Below are positions 1 through 7,059 of a stretch of 7,059 nucleotides of DNA, in pieces. Under the pieces are notes generated by a model. It was not told the DNA's origin. It did not search any database and worked only from the letters and a program-made list of their open reading frames with translations. This DNA is from an uncultured Collinsella sp. GTDB taxonomy: Bacteria > Actinomycetota > Coriobacteriia > Coriobacteriales > Coriobacteriaceae. The stretch covers positions 1 to 7,059 of the forward strand of contig URZB01000083.1 of the NCBI GenBank assembly GCA_900552295.1, given 5' to 3'. Each line of letters starts with the position of its first letter. The stretch's first letter is position 1. Position numbers and translations under genes: made by a program.

Positions 1-23
1 TCGGAGATGTGTATAAGAGACAG
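1..23. other. Nextera/Tn5 sequencing adapter remnant
   Basis: Bases 5-23 are exactly the 19-bp Tn5 mosaic end used in Illumina Nextera libraries, and bases 1-4 (TCGG) match the preceding end of the Nextera read-2 adapter. It sits at the very edge of the window, as expected for untrimmed adapter carried into an assembly. It is not genomic sequence and should not be read as a transposon. The minus-strand ORF runs through it without a stop, so automatic gene calls will include about seven artificial residues at their C-terminus. Confidence 0.96.
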
Positions 24-24
24 C

Positions 25-435
25 CTTCATTCGGTCGGGGATCCGGATCTTCTGCGGGCAAAGGGTCATGCACTTGCCGCAGGCTTTGCACATGTCGGGG
101 CCGTGTCCCTCGCCGAGAGCGGCAATGTTCGCGCGCAGACGATCCTTGCCGCCGCCGATCGCGAAGGTGTTGTATGCCTTGAACACGCCGGGAATATCAA
201 CGCCGAACGGGCAGTCCATGCAGTAACGGCAGCCGGTGCAGGGGATGGTTTTGTTTTTGCGGTAGGCCTCGAGAGCGGCTTCCACAACCTTTCGATCCTC
301 GTCCGTCAGCGGCTCGAAATCCATCATCGTGGCGGTGTTGTCCTCCACCTGCTGCACGGTGCTCATACCGCTGAGAACGGTCATGACGTTCGGCAGAGAC
401 GCGACGTAGCGTACGGCCCACGAGGCGACGCTCTT
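25..435 (-). other. C-terminal segment of a ferredoxin-type aldo/keto reductase (within the chimeric ORF)
   Basis: This part of the ORF resembles the last third of the aldo/keto reductases that carry a C-terminal 4Fe-4S ferredoxin-like domain. Visible in order are SWAVRYVASLPNVMTVLSGMSTVQQVEDN (last barrel strand and the NADPH-site helix region of the family), a linker MDFEPLTDEDRKVVEAAL, a first cysteine cluster CTGCRYCMDCP, and a second cluster CKACGKCMTLCP. Two CxxCxxC-type clusters are normal for the family and predict two iron-sulfur clusters. The N-terminal barrel with the catalytic Tyr/Lys/His/Asp is absent. The substrate cannot be inferred. It may come from another locus or another genome in the same sample. 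Confidence 0.8.
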
Positions 436-582
436 GTCGGGGCGGGCTGCCTTGAACTTGCCGGTCTGCGTGGCGGCGGCCAGGTCGGCGTCGAGGACCA
501 CAAAGTCATCGTGCTCGTTGGCGAGCTCGACGAGGGCCTCGCCGTAGCTTACGCGCGTGGCGATTTTCTTGACATCTGCCAT
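25..582 (-). CDS. Chimeric, 3'-truncated ORF: transketolase C-subunit start joined to aldo/keto reductase C-terminus
   Basis: Translation from ATG at 582 gives about 186 genuine residues and then runs into adapter without a stop. Residues 1-46 (beginning MADVKKIATRVSYGEAL, with VVLDADLAAATQTGKFKAA) are the typical start of the transketolase C-terminal subunit, which carries the pyrimidine-binding domain. A family member should continue into an FFD.GIAE-type segment and run to roughly 300 residues or more. Instead, from about residue 47-51 the protein becomes SVASWAVRYVASLPNVMTVLSGMS, the end of an aldo/keto reductase barrel, followed by a 4Fe-4S domain. The start is secure: GAGGA lies 8 nt upstream inside the end of the transketolase N-subunit gene, and only one base (583) separates that gene's stop from this ATG, so the two subunits are coupled. 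Neither half can be functional as drawn. An assembly or library chimera is the likeliest cause; a real deletion is possible. Confidence 0.85.
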
Positions 583-583
583 C

Positions 584-1414
584 CTAGAGCTCCTCTCCGG
601 CGGCCGTGAGCTCTGCCATGGCCTGCTCAAACTGTTCATCGTTGGGGGCCTTACCGTGCCAACCCACCTGGTTCTCCATAAAGGAGACGCCCTTGCCCTT
701 TGTGGTCTCGGCGATAATGGCGGTCGGCTGACCCTTGGTGGCGCGGGCCTCGGCAAAGGCGGCGCGGATCTGATCGAAGTCGTTGCCGTCGGCAAGCTCC
801 ACCACGTGGAACTTAAAGGCGCGGAACTTGTCTGCCAGCGGCATGGGGTCGTTGACCTCCTCGACGGGGCCATCGATCTGCAGACCGTTGTGGTCGACGA
901 TCACGCAGAGGTTGTCGAGCTGCTGGTTGCCGGCAAACATGGCGGCCTCCCAGACCTGGCCTTCCTCGCTCTCGCCATCGCCCAGCAGGGCGTACGTGCG
1001 GTAAGTATCGCCCCAGTGCTTAGCGGCAACGGCCATGCCCACGGCGGCGGAGATGCCCTGGCCGAGCGAGCCGGTAGACATGTCGACGCCCGGGGTGTCG
1101 TTCATGTTGGGGTGACCCTGCAGGTGGCTGCCGATATGGCGCAGCGTCTCGAGGTCCTCCTTGGGGAAGAACCCGCGCTCGGCGAGCACGGCGTACAGAC
1201 CCGGAGCGCAATGGCCCTTGGAGAGCACAAAGCGGTCGCGATCGGCCTTGCGGGGATCGGCCGGATCGACGTTCATTTCCTCAAAGTACAAATAGGTCAT
1301 GATGTCGGCAGCGCCGAGCGAACCGCCCGGATGGCCAGACTTGGCAGCGTGCACGCCGGTGACGATGCCCTTCCTTACCTCGTTGGCAACCTTTTTGAGC
1401 TCTTCGTCGCTCAT
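584..1414 (-). CDS. Transketolase, N-terminal (thiamine diphosphate-binding) subunit
   Basis: A complete 276-residue protein, the usual size for the N-terminal half of a split transketolase. With its partner subunit it moves two-carbon ketol units between sugar phosphates in the non-oxidative pentose phosphate pathway, in the cytoplasm. Visible marks are SGHPGGSLGAADI at 26-38 (conserved His28), SKGHCAPGLYAVL at 65-77, GHPNMNDTPGVDMSTGSLGQG at 100-120, and the thiamine diphosphate motif starting GDGESEEGQ at 145 and ending DHN at 174-176, which binds the cofactor diphosphate through Mg2+. ETTKGKGVSFMEN (236-248) is also typical. The start is supported by AAAGGAAGG just upstream (1419-1427). 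The gene stops with TAG one base before the ATG of the C-subunit, so the two are co-translated. The hairpin at 1637-1704 separates it from yitT, so it probably has its own promoter in 1415-1636. Confidence 0.96.
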   Translation of the reverse strand: MSDEELKKVANEVRKGIVTGVHAAKSGHPGGSLGAADIMTYLYFEEMNVDPADPRKADRDRFVLSKGHCAPGLYAVLAERGFFPKEDLETLRHIGSHLQGHPNMNDTPGVDMSTGSLGQGISAAVGMAVAAKHWGDTYRTYALLGDGESEEGQVWEAAMFAGNQQLDNLCVIVDHNGLQIDGPVEEVNDPMPLADKFRAFKFHVVELADGNDFDQIRAAFAEARATKGQPTAIIAETTKGKGVSFMENQVGWHGKAPNDEQFEQAMAELTAAGEEL

Positions 1415-1481
1415 TGTGCCTTCCTTTCATCCTCTTAAGACAAGATGCGCACGGCACCGAAGGTAATCCCAACACAGCCGC

Positions 1482-1498
1482 AATGCACGTACGTCATT
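1482..1498. promoter_or_regulatory. Palindrome at the expected transketolase transcription start
   Basis: AATG-c-ACGT-ACGT-CATT is an eight-plus-eight palindrome with a single extra C; its core ACGTACGT is perfect. It lies immediately downstream of the possible -10 element, where a repressor would block the start of transcription. No known regulator consensus is recognised, and an 8-bp palindrome can arise by chance. Confidence 0.2.
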
Positions 1499-1499
1499 C

Positions 1500-1527
1500 A
1501 TTATGCTGGAAACCGATGGCTTTACCA
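1500..1527 (-). promoter_or_regulatory. Possible promoter for the transketolase genes
   Basis: On the minus strand a -10-like CATAAT (1505-1500, five of six bases of TATAAT) is preceded after 16 bases by a weak -35-like TGGTAA (1527-1522). Transcription would start near 1493, leaving a leader of about 80 bases before the ATG at 1414. The -35 match is poor and the AT-rich stretch further upstream offers alternatives, so only the general location is reasonably likely. Confidence 0.27.
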
Positions 1528-1631
1528 GAGTTTTTATCATTATTTGAACAATTTAGCAGGCAGAACCGCTGATGAAACGGTTTATCAATGTGAACGTCTT
1601 TTGGATGCGGTGGCTACCTCTCGCCCCGGCA

Positions 1632-1704
1632 CAAAAATGATCCGCAATCCTGCCGTCCCCTACGGATCACCTGATCCCTTGGGGACGGCAGGACTGCGGA
1701 TCAT
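1632..1704 (-). terminator. Long inverted repeat, likely intrinsic terminator of the yitT-family gene
   Basis: Arms 1637-1660 and 1681-1704 are 24 bases each and pair at 23 of 24 positions (mismatch 1647/1694). The 20-base loop itself contains GGATCA (1664-1669) and TGATCC (1672-1677), which can form a small inner hairpin. Read on the minus strand, the stem is followed at once by TTTTT (1637-1633, starting at the last stem base), about 90 bases after the yitT-family stop codon at 1726 if counted to the far end of the stem. This is the expected arrangement of a rho-independent terminator, but the stem is much longer than termination needs, so it may also be a member of a dispersed intergenic repeat family. 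Confidence 0.7.
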
Positions 1705-1725
1705 GTCCGCAAACCGAAATTCAGC

Positions 1726-2616
1726 CTACGCGTTAATGTCCTTGAAACCCTCACCGAAGGCTTCCGTAACGTCGGCGACCGTCACAATGGCGTGAGGATC
1801 GCGCTCGCGCACGATCGTTTTGAGGGTGTTGAGCTCTCGACGGCTAACGATCACCATGATCACCGGCTTCTCGACGCCCGAATACATTCCGGTCGCCTTT
1901 AATTTGGTGCAGCCGCGGCCCAGACCATACATGATGTCGGCCGCGATATCGGGAAAGTTATCCGAGATGATGAGCACCATACGACGCTTATTGCCGCCAT
2001 CGACCACAGCATCGATCACATAGCCGCTAATCACCATCGAAAGTCCTGCATATAGAGCATTTTCGAGCGAGAATACCGGAGCAGATGCCGCACATACGGC
2101 AACATCGATTGCCATGACGGTCGAGCCCACCGGCAGCGAGGTGTTACGCGAGATGATTTGGCCAATCGTGTCCGAGCCGCCGGTGTTGGCGCCGGCGCGC
2201 AACACCATGCCGTAACCAATGCCCGTGATAATGCCGCCCCACATAGCGGGAAGCATCAGGTCCGCATGTGCCAGAGGCGCTACAAACGGGGCAAACAGAT
2301 CGGTAAAGAAGCCCAGCAGCACAAAGCCCGTCGCCGTCTGCACTACATAGAACATGCCGCCCTCGCGCATAACGATCAGCAGCAGCAAGGCATTCATCAC
2401 GATGGTCTGGATACCGACAGGAAGCGACACGCCTCGCGCTGCGCCGACTGCCTGGATAATCGTCGCAAGGCCCGTAACGCCACCGGCTGCAAGACCGTTG
2501 GGAATCAAAAACAGGTCGGTCGCGATGGCGGCCAAGGCACACCCCAACATGATCTGGGGAAGATCGTGAAAGAAGTTCATCGAAAGAATGCGCTTGATGT
2601 CCAGACGATATGCCAT
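1726..2616 (-). CDS. YitT family membrane protein (DUF161 repeats plus DUF2179 domain)
   Basis: A 296-residue integral membrane protein. The N-terminal part carries several hydrophobic segments, roughly 21-38, 68-82, 91-108, 120-139, 164-180 and 185-203. It contains the two family signatures: PNGLAAGGVTGLATI at 39-53 and GANTGGSDTIGQII at 142-155. The cytoplasmic C-terminal domain (about 211-291) shows the DUF2179 pattern RGCTKLKATGMYSGVEKPVIMVIVSRREL then DPHAIVTVADVTEAFGEGF. Length is normal for YitT proteins. Family function is poorly defined; transport has been suggested, and I assign no substrate. A longer reading from GTG at 2640 is in frame, but the ATG at 2616 is preferred because GAGGGAGG lies just before it and because the longer start falls inside a terminator-like hairpin. 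It is transcribed in the same direction as prfB but is separated from it by several hairpins, so it is probably only partly coupled to it. Stop codon is TAG. Confidence 0.93.
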   Translation of the reverse strand: MAYRLDIKRILSMNFFHDLPQIMLGCALAAIATDLFLIPNGLAAGGVTGLATIIQAVGAARGVSLPVGIQTIVMNALLLLIVMREGGMFYVVQTATGFVLLGFFTDLFAPFVAPLAHADLMLPAMWGGIITGIGYGMVLRAGANTGGSDTIGQIISRNTSLPVGSTVMAIDVAVCAASAPVFSLENALYAGLSMVISGYVIDAVVDGGNKRRMVLIISDNFPDIAADIMYGLGRGCTKLKATGMYSGVEKPVIMVIVSRRELNTLKTIVRERDPHAIVTVADVTEAFGEGFKDINA

Positions 2617-2620
2617 GCTG

Positions 2621-2628
2621 CCTCCCTC
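2621..2628 (-). promoter_or_regulatory. Ribosome binding site that fixes the yitT-family start
   Basis: GAGGGAGG on the minus strand ends 4 bases before ATG at 2616; the inner GAGG can also pair at a spacing of 7-8. It decides for ATG 2616 over the in-frame GTG at 2640. It directly abuts the T-run of the hairpin at 2629-2657. Confidence 0.75.
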
Positions 2629-2657
2629 AAAAAAGCGCACCCCATCGGATGCGCTTT
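2629..2657 (-). terminator. Terminator-like hairpin directly upstream of the yitT ribosome binding site
   Basis: AAAGCGCA (2632-2639) pairs perfectly over 8 bp with TGCGCTTT (2650-2657) around a 10-base loop. On the minus strand the stem ends in a run of six T (2634-2629). It has the form of an intrinsic terminator. The next base begins the Shine-Dalgarno sequence of the yitT-family gene, so there is no room for a promoter between them. It could be a second prfB terminator with read-through, or a leader attenuator controlling yitT. Confidence 0.55.
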
Positions 2658-2692
2658 GAACTTCTTCATGTATTCGATTCTACCGATTCTCC

Positions 2693-2720
2693 AAACAAAA
2701 ACCACCCCTGTGCAGGGTTT
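2693..2720 (-). terminator. Probable terminator downstream of prfB
   Basis: On the minus strand an imperfect stem (CCCTG/CAGGG at 2706-2717, or AAACC/GGTTT at 2699-2720 with a one-sided bulge) is followed by TTTTTGTTT (2701-2693). It lies about 65-90 bases after the prfB stop. The T-run is good and the stem is modest, so termination may be partial. Confidence 0.45.
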
Positions 2721-2732
2721 GTTCTGGATACA

Positions 2733-2786
2733 AAACCGCCCTGCTCGGAAGGCCTTGATCCATTTCCACATAAACCGAGCGGTTTA
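2733..2786 (-). terminator. Bulged hairpin overlapping the prfB stop codon
   Basis: TAAACCG/CGGTTTA (2771-2786) is a compact palindrome that includes the prfB TAA stop. Its strand can alternatively pair with 2733-2748 (AAACCG plus CTCGG, 11 bp with a 5-base bulge), giving a stem followed by a short TTTT. The two folds exclude each other. It may help end the secA-prfB transcript, but without a long T-run this is uncertain. Confidence 0.3.
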
Positions 2787-3931
2787 GGCAGACGGAGCCT
2801 CCGCGTCAGCGTTGCCGGTAGCCCAACGGTGATAGCCAATCACAAACGGATCCAGGTCGCCGTCGTCAAGAACCGCCTCGACGTTGCTGGTCTCCACGCC
2901 CGTGCGCAGGTCCTTAACCATCTGGTACGGGTAGAGCACGTAGCTGCGGATCTGGTTGCCAAAACCAATTGTGGTCTTGGGTCCGCGAATCTCATCCAGG
3001 GCCTCGGCGCGCTTTTCGAGCTCAATCTCGTACAGGCGCGCCTTGAGGATCTGCATGCACGCGGCCTTGTTTTGAATCTGGCTGCGCTCGTTTTGACACG
3101 TGACCACGATACCGCTGGGGAAATGCGTCACGCGCACGGCGGAGTCGGTGGTGTTGACACCCTGACCGCCCGGGCCGCTTGCGTGGTATACGTCGACGCG
3201 AATGTCATCGGGATTAATCTCGATATCGATATCGTCGGGCAGTACCGGAATGACCTCGACGCCGGCAAACGTAGTCTGGCGGCGCTTCTTGTCGTCGGTG
3301 GGGCTAATGCGCACCAGGCGGTGAACACCGGCCTCGGCACGAAGCATGCCAAAGGCATCCTTGCCTTCGACGGTAAAGGTCGCGCGATCGATGCCGATAA
3401 CCTCGGCCGCGGGGCAATCGTTGATGGTGACCTTCCAACCGCGGCGCTGGCAGTACTTCATGTACATCTTAAAGAGCATGAAGGTCCAGTCCTGGGCCTC
3501 CAAACCGCCCTGCCCGGGCTTGATGGTCACAATCGCGTCGCCATGGTCGAACTCCCCGGTAAACCAGCTCGCAAGCTCAAGCTCGTCGATGGCGCGGGAA
3601 AGGCGCTCCGCCGTGGCGGCAGCCTCCTCACGCAGCGCGGCGGCATCGGGGTCATCGCCCATTTCCTCGGCAAGCTCCAGCGCGGCGCGAGCATCGGAAA
3701 GCTCACCGCGCGCCGTATCCACGGCGGCGATGTCCTCCTTGGCTCGTGCAATCTCCTCCATCGTGGCGCGAGCGGCATCGGCGTCGTCCCAAAAACCCGG
3801 GGCGACGCTTTTGGCCTCGAGCTCCGCCACACGGGTGCGCTTCTCGTCCAAATGGAGATACGACTCGACCTCGCCGAGTCGGTCCGCAAATGCGTCCAAC
3901 TCGGCGGGCGTCACCTCTAGAGTCTCGGCCA

Positions 3932-3932
<1 letters not shown>
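2784..3932 (-). CDS. prfB: Peptide chain release factor 2 (RF2)
   Basis: A complete 382-residue class-I release factor, which reads UAA/UGA in the ribosomal A site and triggers hydrolysis of peptidyl-tRNA. The N-terminal coiled region (1-120) contains the family's GFWDD segment (46-50). The GGQ catalytic motif is at 255-257 within ASGPGGQGVNTTDSAVRVTH. GNQIRSYVLYPYQMVKDLRTG at 325-345 is a strong RF2 mark. The anticodon-like tripeptide, normally SPF in RF2, is SPT here (210-212, bases 3297-3305, codons AGC CCC ACC), in the otherwise normal context HRLVRI-SPT-DDKKRRQTTFAGVEV. The reading frame is continuous through SYLHLDEK (24-31), where many bacteria place an in-frame UGA and a +1 programmed frameshift, so that autoregulation is absent. 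The ATG shares its A with the secA TAA stop, and AGGA lies 7 bases upstream inside secA: translational coupling to secA, a gene pair also known from Bacillus. Confidence 0.96.
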
Positions 3933-6739
<2,807 letters not shown>

Positions 6740-6746
6740 GTGGTTT

Positions 6747-6754
6747 TCCTTTTT
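6747..6754 (-). promoter_or_regulatory. Ribosome binding site that fixes the secA start
   Basis: AAAAAGGA on the minus strand stands 7 bases before the ATG at 6739. The other in-frame ATGs at 6772, 6760 and 6730 have no comparable site at a proper distance, although a weak AAGG lies 4 bases before 6772. Confidence 0.7.
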
Positions 6755-6788
6755 GGCCATCGCCCGCGGCATGAAACCTTGGACGAGT

Positions 6789-6816
6789 TAAATACAGATA
6801 TTTGTACTTTAGCCAA
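6789..6816 (-). promoter_or_regulatory. Possible secA promoter
   Basis: In the AT-rich stretch upstream of secA, TTGGCT (6816-6811) and TATTTA (6794-6789) are separated by 16 bases on the minus strand. The -35 is fair and the -10 is weak. If real, the leader would be about 40-45 bases and the large hairpins further upstream would not be part of the secA mRNA. Alternatives using TTGTTT (6820-6815) are no better. Confidence 0.25.
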
Positions 6817-6834
6817 ACAAGGCGCCGCCTATGC

Positions 6835-6851
6835 GGTCGACACGCTCGACC
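6835..6851. repeat. Short inverted repeat upstream of secA
   Basis: GGTCGA (6835-6840) and TCGACC (6846-6851) form a perfect 6-bp inverted repeat around CACGC. It sits just upstream of the possible secA promoter and has operator-like geometry, but no regulator consensus is recognised. Confidence 0.3.
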
Positions 6852-6870
6852 ACGTAATAACTACGACAGC

Positions 6871-6924
6871 CTGCCAAAAAGGGACTGGTTTATTTTGGCA
6901 GCTTTTATCTGGGAAAACGCTGCC
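6871..6924. repeat. Two overlapping, mutually exclusive hairpins
   Basis: CTGCCAAAA (6871-6879) pairs with TTTTGGCAG (6893-6901), 9 bp with a 13-base loop. The right arm also starts a second hairpin: GGCAGCTTTT (6897-6906) pairs with AAAA-c-GCTGCC (6914-6924), 10 bp with one bulged base and a 7-base loop. Because GGCAG (6897-6901) is used by both, only one can form at a time. Neither is followed by a convincing T-run on the minus strand. Confidence 0.6.
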
Positions 6925-6934
6925 TCTCTGCCAT

Positions 6935-7001
6935 TTGGTGCAAATCAACCTGTCCCATTCGCACCAACCTGGTGCAATGGGAACGGGTTAGCTTGCACCA
7001 A
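6935..7001. repeat. Large composite stem-loop made of GGTGCAA units
   Basis: The outer arms TTGGTGCAA (6935-6943) and TTGCACCAA (6993-7001) pair perfectly over 9 bp. After a 3-by-3 internal loop, 6947-6966 pairs with 6970-6989 (AACCtGT-CCCATT-c-GCACCA against TGGTGC-AATGGG-a-ACgGGTT) with two single-base bulges and one T-G/C difference, around a 3-base loop ACC. The whole 67 bases can thus fold into one rod. Four copies of GGTGCAA or its near-complement (6937-6943, 6961-6966, 6971-6976, 6994-7000) build it. It has the look of a dispersed intergenic palindromic element. Confidence 0.65.
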
Positions 7002-7010
7002 TAAAATCAG

Positions 7011-7033
7011 AACCACCCTTAAAAAGGGTGGTT
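7011..7033. terminator. Terminator-like hairpin, probably of the gene upstream of secA
   Basis: AACCACCCTT (7011-7020) and AAGGGTGGTT (7024-7033) form a perfect 10-bp stem with an AAA loop. On the minus strand it is followed by CTGATTTTATT, on the plus strand by TGCTCTT, so neither T-run is ideal. Since every gene here is on the minus strand, it most likely ends a minus-strand gene lying beyond the right edge. That would make the secA transcript start between here and 6740. Confidence 0.6.
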
Positions 7034-7059
7034 TGCTCTTAGGGTATAACCCACGGGCC

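Larger units (their letters stand above)
1415..1725. other. Intergenic region between yitT-family gene and transketolase
   Basis: This 311-base gap holds three things that can be supported: a strong inverted repeat/terminator at 1637-1704, an AT-rich stretch at about 1530-1558 (tttttatcattatttgaaca), and a possible promoter with an overlapping palindrome at 1482-1527 reading towards transketolase. The open frame on the plus strand across 1445-1795 runs through the inverted repeat and into the 3' end of the yitT gene, has no good ribosome binding site and resembles no family, so I do not call it a gene. Confidence 0.7.
6740..7059. other. Non-coding upstream region of secA
   Basis: This 320-base stretch holds no supported gene. 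It contains, from right to left, the hairpin at 7011-7033, the composite stem-loop at 6935-7001, the overlapping hairpins at 6871-6924, the small inverted repeat at 6835-6851 and a possible promoter at 6789-6816. A frame open on the plus strand (6740-6991) is built almost wholly from these repeats and has no family resemblance. A 10-base near-inverted repeat gggactggtt/aacctgtccc (6881-6890 and 6947-6956, one mismatch) spans two of the hairpin groups. Confidence 0.6.

Noticed and set aside
1..23. Tn5 mosaic end as a sign of a real transposon
   Set aside because: It is the hyperactive mosaic end used in library kits, preceded by kit adapter bases, and lies at the contig edge with no transposase.
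25..582. A novel natural transketolase/aldo-keto reductase fusion enzyme
   Set aside because: Both catalytic parts are missing, the junction falls inside both folds, and the contig end is otherwise artefactual.
557..1438. Plus-strand open frame of 293 codons
   Set aside because: Antisense shadow of the transketolase N-subunit, which has complete motifs, a good start and a coupled partner.
1445..1795. Open frame of 116 codons on the plus strand
   Set aside because: It crosses the long inverted repeat and enters the yitT-family gene antisense, has only a weak ribosome binding site and shows no recognisable domain.
2616..2640. Longer yitT-family start at GTG 2640
   Set aside because: It would lie in a terminator-like stem without a ribosome binding site, while ATG 2616 has a strong one.
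6740..6772. Longer SecA start at ATG 6772 or 6760
   Set aside because: The added residues MPRAMAKKENH are not SecA-like and the best-spaced AAGGA serves ATG 6739.
6900..6960. Small minus-strand frame (MGQVDLHQMAERQRFPR) that could be a secA leader peptide like SecM
   Set aside because: It has no ribosome binding site, no signal-peptide-like segment and lies within repeat sequence probably upstream of the secA promoter.
6740..6991. Open frame of 83 codons on the plus strand upstream of secA
   Set aside because: Its 5' part is antisense to the secA leader and its 3' part translates the palindromic repeats; no family resemblance.

Overview
The window reads as one end of a metagenomic or isolate contig from a high-GC actinobacterium of the class Coriobacteriia, most likely a Collinsella-like gut organism. 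That placement rests on protein style and GC-rich codon use (split transketolase, secA-prfB pair, actinobacterial-type RF2) and is an inference without a database search. All supported genes lie on the minus strand, so transcription runs from right to left: secA, prfB, yitT-family gene, transketolase N-terminal subunit, transketolase C-terminal subunit.

Right to left. Bases 6740-7059 are a non-coding secA upstream region dense in inverted repeats: a symmetrical terminator-like hairpin (7011-7033), a large composite stem-loop built from GGTGCAA/TTGCACC units (6935-7001), and two mutually exclusive hairpins (6871-6901 and 6897-6924). secA (3932-6739) is complete and its stop codon shares one base with the start of prfB (2784-3932), giving a coupled translocase/termination-factor pair. 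Bases 2617-2783 hold several short hairpins, one of which touches the ribosome binding site of the YitT-family membrane protein gene (1726-2616). Bases 1415-1725 hold a near-perfect 24-bp inverted repeat that can terminate the yitT transcript, then an AT-rich promoter region for the transketolase N-subunit (584-1414). The C-subunit follows after a single base.

The left end is not normal genomic sequence. Bases 1-23 are the end of an Illumina Nextera (Tn5 mosaic-end) adapter. The ORF starting at 582 begins as transketolase C-subunit for about 47-50 residues, then switches in frame to the C-terminal part of a ferredoxin-type aldo/keto reductase. Both halves lack essential parts, so this is most simply an assembly or library chimera at a short similarity, less likely a real deletion fusion.

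The core genes serve housekeeping roles: protein export, translation termination, a membrane protein of uncertain substrate, and the non-oxidative pentose phosphate pathway. I found no credible new multi-gene system. The most biologically interesting point is RF2, whose stop-codon-reading tripeptide is Ser-Pro-Thr instead of Ser-Pro-Phe, and which is encoded without the common programmed frameshift.
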